This document shows, piece after piece, positions 5,190 through 11,772 of a DNA stretch of 14,104 nucleotides (position 1 is its first letter; every line of letters begins with the position of its first letter). The translations under genes were made by a program, and so were the position numbers. The stretch comes from Bacteroidota bacterium (GTDB lineage: Bacteria; Bacteroidota; Bacteroidia; Chitinophagales; Chitinophagaceae): the NCBI GenBank assembly GCA_023412975.1, contig JAEZRB010000082.1, positions 1 to 14,104 of the forward strand, given 5' to 3'. The notes under the pieces are model-generated. The model made no database searches, was not told the origin of the DNA, and saw nothing but the letters and a program-made list of their open reading frames with translations.

Positions 5190-6569
5190 TTAATTTTTCT
5201 GCAAAACATTATTGAAAACCCATTTCCCAATTTTCCTTCCCTGGTCTTCACCTTCAAGACATGCTTTGCGGAAATGGTAACCGATATAGATTCTCGAGAG
5301 GGAATTTTCTCGTGCAGCATGTGACAAACTGTTGAAGTTTCGTGTTGTGCCTGAACTGGTACTGGTGAAGCCGAAACTGATATTGTCCCTTCTGAAAAAA
5401 TGCTTCATTAGTTCGGCAGCCGCGCCACCTGCACAGGCATGTGCGGAAGGATAATCCGGAATAGGCGGAGTGGGAAATCCAAAAACCTCCCATGTAGGAT
5501 CTGGTGCAGTATTGGGATTGCCATCATCTCCCGCGAGATGAATGGCTGATACCGGACGCCAGTAGAAATAGTGATACTTCGCTTCCAGGCTGCTGATATA
5601 GGCATCCGCTTCGGCAATCTGCAACAAAGCAAACAATCTCGCTACTTCCCAGGCATCCATGTTTTGTTTTAAAACGATATTTCTTCCAGCCTGGTTCCAT
5701 CCCATGGGGGAGTTCTCACGCCAGAACATTGCTATATCTGATTGATCGGCGGTTCTGTCCGGGCAATTTGCACAACCCAGTTTCTTTATTTCATTAAAGT
5801 CTTTGGCATATGCTTCACTGCTCACATCATCAGGTGCACCGGGACGGAATTGAGAACCGGCATTGAGGGCAAAGGGAGTTACATTACCCCAACCAGGGCC
5901 ATCCACTAATCCATAGATAGGCAGACCCGGAATATTAAACGGAGGAGTATAGCGGTACTCGCCGGGTTCTGTTCCTTCGGGTAAAGCACCGGGGGGAAGA
6001 AACGCATTGGCCATTCCATCATTTGCTCTTTTGGCTAATATGGCAGCAGCCGCTTTTTTTCCAAGATTGATCCCGCTTGTTTTTGCTTCACCATTGGGAA
6101 TAGTATTCAGACTTTGCAGCAACAACTGGCTGATATAATCTTTTACGGGCTGTGGTGTAACCATGGCAGGCGGATTGAGTTTATCAAAACATGCCACGAT
6201 TACTTCATAAGCTGCCTGCGCAACAGCTGCATCCGGATTTGCTTTTTTATCTCTTGTGTGATGTAATGCATAGGTTTTGTATTCCGACCGGATACTGTTT
6301 AATGCATCATGCATCGCGATATTCACCATGGCATAATACCGCGATTCAATAAAAGGCGGAATGGGTGGATCTGGAACCACGGCCTGGGTTTGCATCACCG
6401 TGTACACGGCAGCTTCATTCCAGGCAAGCACCATCGCGGGGCTTTTCCCTTTTCCCTCCGGACCCTGTCCATGTGAACCGCCTGGTGGGAATGGGATCTT
6501 ATCACAGGATACAAGGCTTATGAGAAGGACTAATGTCCAAACAAACAAATGTCGAAATCCCTGGTTCAT
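5190..6569 (-). CDS. vanadium-dependent haloperoxidase/PAP2-like lipoprotein
   Basis: The 459-residue protein begins with a lipoprotein signal (FVWTLVLLISLVSC) with likely lipidated Cys22, so it should sit on the periplasmic or outer-membrane surface. The C-terminal half holds the three motifs shared by vanadium haloperoxidases and type 2 phosphatidic acid phosphatases: KYHYFYWRP (Lys331, Arg338), PSAH (374-377) and SRIYIGYH (Arg426, His432). PSAH has Ala where the fungal enzymes have Gly. The region before it (NIAMHDALNSI near residue 85, then AQAAYEVIVACFD) is the helical N-terminal domain of bacterial haloperoxidase-like proteins. Sequence alone does not separate haloperoxidase from acid phosphatase. 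It stands alone, with more than 240 bp of empty sequence on each side. The ATG at 6567-6569 is chosen because the signal peptide follows directly. Confidence 0.85.
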   Translation of the reverse strand: MNQGFRHLFVWTLVLLISLVSCDKIPFPPGGSHGQGPEGKGKSPAMVLAWNEAAVYTVMQTQAVVPDPPIPPFIESRYYAMVNIAMHDALNSIRSEYKTYALHHTRDKKANPDAAVAQAAYEVIVACFDKLNPPAMVTPQPVKDYISQLLLQSLNTIPNGEAKTSGINLGKKAAAAILAKRANDGMANAFLPPGALPEGTEPGEYRYTPPFNIPGLPIYGLVDGPGWGNVTPFALNAGSQFRPGAPDDVSSEAYAKDFNEIKKLGCANCPDRTADQSDIAMFWRENSPMGWNQAGRNIVLKQNMDAWEVARLFALLQIAEADAYISSLEAKYHYFYWRPVSAIHLAGDDGNPNTAPDPTWEVFGFPTPPIPDYPSAHACAGGAAAELMKHFFRRDNISFGFTSTSSGTTRNFNSLSHAARENSLSRIYIGYHFRKACLEGEDQGRKIGKWVFNNVLQKN

Positions 6570-6982
6570 AAAATAAAGTTTTGGTGAATGAAGAATTGGA
6601 ATTATCAGGAGTAAGCTATTTTCTTTTTACGTTTTCAAAAGTTCTAATCGCCTAACTGGAAATAAGTTCGACATACATTTGGTTACAGGTACAAGTGCTG
6701 ATCAGCAGAAATAATGGGAGTTCGTCGTGCAACAACGTAGTTTATCGGGGAAAGCGTCGACCCCTGCGAAATAAGGCTGTCAATATTTTGCCTATGCGCA
6801 GAATTTAAAAAGAGGATAAACACAAGATAATTTGAAAGAGGTAAATGGCTCGGGGAGTGATTTCACTTCTATATATACCCTCCTTAAAATCAACCAGTCC
6901 AAAACAATATCAGTCAAAAACTCCCGGGTGCTGGGTGAATTGGCCCATATTTTTTAATTTTACACCTGTAAACCCTGCAAAA
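6570..6982. other. long gap without a recognised gene
   Basis: About 410 bp between the divergent haloperoxidase gene and the clpS promoter. No open frame has gene-like composition; the minus-strand frame that enters the end of this stretch is antisense to clpS. No strong hairpin or repeat is visible. The stretch presumably holds the haloperoxidase promoter near its right-hand start: TAGCTTAC on the minus strand around 6616-6623 is a partial -7 match, too weak to call. Confidence 0.5.
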
Positions 6983-7014
6983 TTGATTAATTTCAAAGGC
7001 AGGTTTTAACTTTG
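6983..7014 (+). promoter_or_regulatory. Bacteroidota-type promoter of clpS
   Basis: TTG at 6983-6985 and TAACTTTG at 7007-7014 (exact TAnnTTTG) are 21 bp apart. The clpS ATG is 16 bp further on, so the leader is very short. Confidence 0.7.
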
Positions 7015-7030
7015 CAAAAGAACCACCACG

Positions 7031-7333
7031 ATGGCCATGACGCAAAACGAAATATTGACCGGTAGCCAGTTTGAAACTGATACGCTGACGGCGCATGAAA
7101 GTACCTGCAGCCTGATCGTGTGGAATGATGAAGTCAATACGTTCGAATGGGTGATTGAAACCCTGATCGAAGTTTGCGGCCATAGTCCCGAACAGGCAGA
7201 ACAATGCTCATATTTCATCCATTATAAAGGGAAATACGCAGTCAAACAAGGCGAGTACGATGAACTCAAACCTATGTGCGACGCTATTACCGAAAGAGGC
7301 ATAGGTGCAACCGTGGAAGTGATAGCAGATTAA
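7031..7333 (+). CDS. clpS: ATP-dependent Clp protease adaptor ClpS
   Basis: The 100-residue protein is the N-degron recognin that hands substrates with bulky hydrophobic N-termini to a ClpA/ClpC-type chaperone. A flexible N-terminal tail of about 25 residues precedes the folded core from SLIVWNDEVNTFEWV. Substrate-pocket residues of the family are visible: Asn32 and Asp33 in WNDE, and His64 in FIHYKGKYAV. Family length is typical. A second ATG lies two codons downstream (7037); the choice hardly changes the protein. The gene is followed after 45 bp by aat, whose product makes ClpS ligands, so the two are probably one operon behind the promoter at 6983. Confidence 0.94.
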   Translation: MAMTQNEILTGSQFETDTLTAHESTCSLIVWNDEVNTFEWVIETLIEVCGHSPEQAEQCSYFIHYKGKYAVKQGEYDELKPMCDAITERGIGATVEVIAD

Positions 7334-7378
7334 CTTTTGGCCTACCCTGCTTGTTCCACATGTATTCCCTCCGATCTT

Positions 7379-8026
7379 ATGCCTCTTTTTGTACTTGATA
7401 AAACGATCTCCTTTCCTCCTGTACACCTGGCTTGTCCTGATGGCTTATTGGCCATGGGTGGTGACCTGTTACCAGAGCGGCTGATCCTGGCCTATAAAAA
7501 CGGGATCTTTCCCTGGTATGAATCTGAACCCATCTTGTGGTGGAGCCCCGATCCCCGTTTTGTTCTTTTTCCATCTGAGTTGAAGATCAGCAAAAGCACC
7601 CGGCCATTGCTTAACAAAAAAGTTTTTGAATTCACTATCAATAAAGCATTCAGAGAGGTGATCCGGCATTGCAAAAACATACCCCGCTCTGACCAATTCG
7701 GTACCTGGATCACCGATGAAGTAGAACAGGCTTATATAAAATTACATGAACTCGGTTATGCCCATAGCGCCGAAGTCTGGAAGGATGGTGAACTGGCAGG
7801 TGGCCTGTATGGAATCAGGATGGGAAAAGTATTTTTTGGGGAAAGCATGTTCAGTAAAATCAGCAATGCCTCCCGGTATGCTTTTATAAAATATGTACAA
7901 ACACTCCAGGAAGAAGGCGTCGAACTCATCGACTGCCAGGTATATTCAGAATACCTCGAAAGCTTTGGCGCCAGAATGATCGAAGGAAAAACTTTCTCAA
8001 ACCTCCTAAAAAATCTCATCCCCTAG
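7379..8026 (+). CDS. aat: leucyl/phenylalanyl-tRNA--protein transferase
   Basis: The enzyme moves Leu or Phe from aminoacyl-tRNA to proteins with N-terminal Arg or Lys, creating N-degrons read by ClpS. From the ATG at 7379 it has 215 residues, a normal length, and starts MPLFVLDKTISFPP as relatives do. The frame is open further back to a TTG at 7337, but the extra 14 residues (rich in Cys and Pro) are not family-like, so I prefer 7379. Conserved blocks are DGLLAMGGDL (21-30), NGIFPWYESEPILWWSPDPR (41-60), HSAEVW (129-134), GGLYG (141-145), FFGESMFSK with catalytic-region Glu155, and DCQ with Gln187. It sits 45 bp after clpS. Confidence 0.94.
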   Translation: MPLFVLDKTISFPPVHLACPDGLLAMGGDLLPERLILAYKNGIFPWYESEPILWWSPDPRFVLFPSELKISKSTRPLLNKKVFEFTINKAFREVIRHCKNIPRSDQFGTWITDEVEQAYIKLHELGYAHSAEVWKDGELAGGLYGIRMGKVFFGESMFSKISNASRYAFIKYVQTLQEEGVELIDCQVYSEYLESFGARMIEGKTFSNLLKNLIP

Positions 8027-8033
8027 TATCAAC

Positions 8034-8068
8034 CATCCAGCATCCAGTATCCAGCATCCAGTATCCAG
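8034..8068. repeat. five 7-bp tandem repeats YATCCAG
   Basis: CATCCAG and TATCCAG alternate (C, C, T, C, T) in the 43-bp gap between the convergent aat and esterase genes. A related stretch (ACTATCCAGCATCCCA) lies near 1299-1314 in the gap between two other convergent genes. Confidence 0.85.
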
Positions 8069-8069
8069 T

Positions 8070-8801
8070 TCACCACCTCGTCCCGAGGTAGTGCGGCAAC
8101 ATCTTCCTCCACGTCTCCCAGTCATGCGGCCATTCAGCCCCCCAGATATCGAGTTCATACCAGATGCCTTTATCATATAATTGTTTTGCAAAACGTCCAC
8201 TTGCTGCAGGGTCTTCGTAATTACCGCTGCCGGTCAGGATATGAATATGTTTGCTTTGACGGATCTGCTCCAGGATATTGTGATCGGTGAGATTCGGAAT
8301 ATAATGCGCCGGGCTGTTGAAATAAACGTTATCGTCGTAGTGACCTTTGGTATATTCAGTCAGGTCGTAAACCCCGCTCATCGCTATCACGCCATTGATG
8401 AGATCGGGTCGTTTTAAAAACAGGTTCATGCTATGTAAAGCACCAAACGAAGCCCCGCAGGTAATGATCGGTGTCTCCCAACTGCTGCTGTTGCGGATGA
8501 AGGGTATAACTTCATTAAAAACATAGTCATTCCATTGCTGGTGACGCACCGACTTTTGCCAGGGATCCATATTGTTATTCATCCAGCTTTCATTGTTGAT
8601 GCTGTCGATAGAATAGACCTTTACTTTTCCGCTATCAATTAAGGGCGCAAATGAATCGATCAGTTGGAATCGCTCGTATTCCAGGTAGTCGGCAGCCGCG
8701 GTAGGTACCAGTAATAATGCAAATCCATAGTCACCATAGGTGGCGATGGGCATCTCTTTGTTCAAAGATGGGCTATACCAGGATGTCAGTTGTCTTTTCA
8801 T
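8070..8801 (-). CDS. alpha/beta-hydrolase esterase
   Basis: The 243-residue protein resembles the putative esterase family (esterase D / PHB-depolymerase-like alpha/beta hydrolases). The nucleophile elbow is CGASFGA with Ser118. A later His226 in EWPHDW is the probable catalytic His, and the acid is likely Asp198 in NYEDPAASG. There is no signal peptide, so a cytoplasmic enzyme is likely. Aromatic residues are frequent (WMNNNMDPW, WGAEWPHDW). The substrate cannot be told from sequence. The ATG at 8799-8801 gives a natural N-terminus leading into the first strand. It converges on aat across the YATCCAG repeat and is divergent from valS, 204 bp away. Confidence 0.78.
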   Translation of the reverse strand: MKRQLTSWYSPSLNKEMPIATYGDYGFALLLVPTAAADYLEYERFQLIDSFAPLIDSGKVKVYSIDSINNESWMNNNMDPWQKSVRHQQWNDYVFNEVIPFIRNSSSWETPIITCGASFGALHSMNLFLKRPDLINGVIAMSGVYDLTEYTKGHYDDNVYFNSPAHYIPNLTDHNILEQIRQSKHIHILTGSGNYEDPAASGRFAKQLYDKGIWYELDIWGAEWPHDWETWRKMLPHYLGTRW

Positions 8802-8990
8802 ATCTTATAAGCTACAGCACTATGTTGCAGCGGTTAAATATATTCAAAAAACTATAAGCGTAGGAAATATTTAAGACCCCGGATATGTGGTAATGCCGGG
8901 CGCTAATTGATGTAACTCGTCCCTTTTTCCTCAGGTGACACATGTAAGGCAGTCAGGCATGCCAATTTTCGCCGTTTTACTAAAAGCAGG

Positions 8991-8998
8991 TAAATTTG
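8991..8998 (+). promoter_or_regulatory. -7 box of the valS promoter
   Basis: TAAATTTG is an exact TAnnTTTG match, 7 bp before the valS ATG. The -33 region is only T-rich (8966-8969), so the upstream element is unclear. If used, the mRNA would be nearly leaderless. No T-box-like or attenuator structure is seen in the 204-bp gap upstream. Confidence 0.5.
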
Positions 8999-9005
8999 CG
9001 GCCTT

Positions 9006-11669
9006 ATGGAATTGAGCAAAAACTTTGAGCACCAGGCAGCAGAACAGAAGTGGTACCAGCATTGGTTGGATCAGCAATATTTTAAAAGTACGCCCGATGA
9101 GCGGGAGCCTTATACCATCGTCATCCCCCCTCCCAATGTGACTGGTGTGCTGCACATGGGCCATTGCCTCAATAACACCATACAGGATATTCTTATCCGC
9201 CGCGCCCGGATGCAGGGAAAAAATGCCTGCTGGGTTCCCGGAACTGACCATGCCTCTATCGCTACCGAAGCTAAAGTGGTACAAATGCTCCGGGAACGAG
9301 GTATCAGTAAATCTTCTTTAAGCCGTGATGAATTTTTAAAATATGCCTGGGAATGGAAGGAAAAATATGGCGGTATTATTTTACAGCAGTTGAAAAAACT
9401 CGGTTGCAGCCTTGACTGGGATCGCACAACATTTACCATGGATCCCGACTATTACCGGTCTGTCATCAGTGTTTTTATCGACCTGTACAACAAAGGCTAT
9501 ATCTATCGCGGTAAAAGAATGATCAACTGGGATGTAAAAGCCAAGACAGCCCTGAGTGATGAAGAAGTGATCCGCAAGGAAACAAGGCAAAAACTATATC
9601 ACCTGCGTTATGCCCTGAGTGATGAAAATGGTAAACCACTTGCATTTACAGGCAACGGTGTTGAAAGCATTGTTATTGCAACCGTACGACCCGAAACTAT
9701 CATGGGTGATACCGCCATTTTTGTTCACCCCGACGACGAACGCTATAAACAACTCCATGGAAAATTTGCGTTTGTTCCGTTGATCAATCGCCGCATTCCC
9801 ATTATCACCGACGACTATGTGAGCATGGACTTTGGTACCGGCGCCCTAAAAGTAACCCCAGCTCACGATATGAACGATAATATGCTGGGGCAAAAGCATA
9901 ATCTTGAAGTGGTTGATATACTTAACGAGGATGGTACGTTGAATGAAGCTGCGCAGATCTTTATCGGTGAAGACAGGTTCGAAGCCCGCAAGAAAATTGT
10001 AAAGGAACTGGAAGAAAAAGGCTATCTCGTAAAGACCGAAGATTATACCAGTGAAGTAGGTTATAGTGAAAGAACTGATGTGGTGGTGGAGCCCAGGCTG
10101 AGCCTGCAATGGTGGGTGGATATGAAAAAAATCTATGGCCCCGCTTTAAAGGCCGTCGAGACGGATGAGATAAAATTCTACCCGGCGAAGTTTAAGAACC
10201 TGTACCGCCACTGGATGGAGAATATCAAGGACTGGTGTATCAGCCGCCAGCTTTGGTGGGGACAAAGAATACCGGCCTGGTACGACGCCGAAGGAAGATT
10301 TGTGGTAGCCGAAGATGAAGCCAGCGCGAGGAAAATGTTCCAGGAGCAATATTCTATCCCCGATGCAAAGCTGACGCAGGATGAAGACTGTCTCGACACC
10401 TGGTTTAGCAGCTGGCTATGGCCATTTGAAGTGTTTAAAGGTTACAGTGATCCTGGTAACGCCGATGTAAAATATTACTACCCTACCAACACCCTGGTCA
10501 CAGCGCCTGAGATCATCTTTTTCTGGGTTGCCCGGATGATCATGGCAGGTTTTGAATACAAACATGAAAAGCCTTTTAGTGAAGTTTATTTCACGGGTAT
10601 AGTGCGCGATAAGATCGGCAGGAAAATGAGTAAGCAGCTGGGTAATTCACCCGACCTGCTGGAAATGATCGATAACGATGGTGCCGATGCCGTTCGTTTT
10701 GGTATCATGATCTCCTCTCCTGCTGGCAACGACCTGATGTGGGACCAGGCAGGAAATGAACAGGGAAAATTCTTTATCAATAAAATGTGGAATGCCCTGA
10801 AACTGGTGAAAATGTGGCAAGGCAGAACTATCACCAGCCTTGACCCCGAAGCCAGTGGAGCGGGAACCTCGCAATTTGCCGTGGACTGGTTTGAAAACAG
10901 GCTGAGCGAGGTTAAAATGCAGCTGGATTCACAGTTTAAGGATTTTCGGCTGAGTGAGTCTTTAAAAACTCTTTATTCCCTGATCTGGGATGATTTCTGC
11001 AGCTGGTACCTCGAATGGATCAAACCAGGGTTTGAGCAGGCAATGGACCAGGCGGTGTATGATAAGACCATTGACTATTTCGAACAACTGATGCAGTTGC
11101 TGCATCCATTTATGCCATTTGTTACTGAAGAAATTTATCACCAGCTTCGGGATAGAGATGATGACATCACGATATCGCAATATCCGGGCATCAAAAATCC
11201 CGACAACAAAATACTTGAAAAAGGAAACCTGCTCAAGGAAGTGATCACCGCACTTCGGGATGCCCGAAATAAGGCGCAACTGAAAATGAAGGATTCCATC
11301 AGGCTGCATATCATGACGGATGGTAAAGACCTTTACAAGGATATCGAAACAATTCTGGCCAAACAGGTAAATGCGGAATCAGTTGCTTTCACCACGGAGC
11401 CGGTCAGCAATTGTATAAATGTCGTAATTCAAAAGGATAAATTCTTTATTGAGACCACAACTGAGCTTGATACGACTTCACAAAAAGAACAACTTCAAAA
11501 AGATCTCGACTATTACAAAGGATTTTTGCAGAGTGTTGAGAAAAAACTGGGTAATGAAAGATTTGTTCAAAATGCAAAGCCTGAAGTGGTCGAAATTGAG
11601 AGGAAGAAAAAAGCCGATGCCGAAGCAAGGATCAGGGCGATTGAAGAGAGTCTGGCAAACTTATCATAA
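9006..11669 (+). CDS. valS: valyl-tRNA synthetase
   Basis: The 887-residue class I synthetase charges tRNA-Val. The HIGH motif appears as HMGH (50-53) in PPPNVTGVLHMGH, and KMSKS as KMSKQ (540-544). TDHASIATEAKV near residue 80 and CISRQLWWGQRIPAWY near 410 are ValRS landmarks. The CP1 editing domain that removes mischarged threonine lies between them, from about 190 to 340 (IVIATVRPETIMGD, then DFGTGALKVTPAHD). The anticodon-binding domain starts near 640. The C-terminal coiled coil, residues about 820-887, is present (KDLDYYKGFLQSVEKKL, then ERKKKADAEARI). Length is normal for the family. Gln in KMSKQ is, as I recall, common in Bacteroidota. Both tRNA-Val species in this window are substrates. 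Confidence 0.97.
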   Translation: MELSKNFEHQAAEQKWYQHWLDQQYFKSTPDEREPYTIVIPPPNVTGVLHMGHCLNNTIQDILIRRARMQGKNACWVPGTDHASIATEAKVVQMLRERGISKSSLSRDEFLKYAWEWKEKYGGIILQQLKKLGCSLDWDRTTFTMDPDYYRSVISVFIDLYNKGYIYRGKRMINWDVKAKTALSDEEVIRKETRQKLYHLRYALSDENGKPLAFTGNGVESIVIATVRPETIMGDTAIFVHPDDERYKQLHGKFAFVPLINRRIPIITDDYVSMDFGTGALKVTPAHDMNDNMLGQKHNLEVVDILNEDGTLNEAAQIFIGEDRFEARKKIVKELEEKGYLVKTEDYTSEVGYSERTDVVVEPRLSLQWWVDMKKIYGPALKAVETDEIKFYPAKFKNLYRHWMENIKDWCISRQLWWGQRIPAWYDAEGRFVVAEDEASARKMFQEQYSIPDAKLTQDEDCLDTWFSSWLWPFEVFKGYSDPGNADVKYYYPTNTLVTAPEIIFFWVARMIMAGFEYKHEKPFSEVYFTGIVRDKIGRKMSKQLGNSPDLLEMIDNDGADAVRFGIMISSPAGNDLMWDQAGNEQGKFFINKMWNALKLVKMWQGRTITSLDPEASGAGTSQFAVDWFENRLSEVKMQLDSQFKDFRLSESLKTLYSLIWDDFCSWYLEWIKPGFEQAMDQAVYDKTIDYFEQLMQLLHPFMPFVTEEIYHQLRDRDDDITISQYPGIKNPDNKILEKGNLLKEVITALRDARNKAQLKMKDSIRLHIMTDGKDLYKDIETILAKQVNAESVAFTTEPVSNCINVVIQKDKFFIETTTELDTTSQKEQLQKDLDYYKGFLQSVEKKLGNERFVQNAKPEVVEIERKKKADAEARIRAIEESLANLS

Positions 11670-11772
11670 GGACACGGAGTGCACGGAGGATACACGAAGG
11701 GCACAAAGGAAAATTGGAAGAATGATATATTGCCATTTATCTTCATCCAGTTAATCTCATTAATCAAACCGA
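11670..11772. repeat. short degenerate CACGGAG / GGCACAAAGG repeat in a convergent gap
   Basis: Just after the valS stop, 11671-11710 reads as near-repeats of CACGGAG and ACACGAAGGGCACAAAGG. Similar strings are often found between genes in many bacteria and give spurious open frames. No clear terminator hairpin is visible, although two genes end here. Confidence 0.5.

Noticed and set aside
6914..7204. 96-codon minus-strand frame
   Set aside because: Antisense to clpS, which has clear homology and a good promoter.
7337..7378. Extended N-terminus of Aat from a TTG at 7337
   Set aside because: The extra 14 residues do not resemble the family, while the ATG at 7379 gives the normal N-terminus.
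8802..9005. T-box or other leader riboswitch before valS
   Set aside because: No specifier-like or antiterminator structure is visible, the promoter -7 box lies 7 bp before the start codon, and T-boxes are not expected in this phylum.
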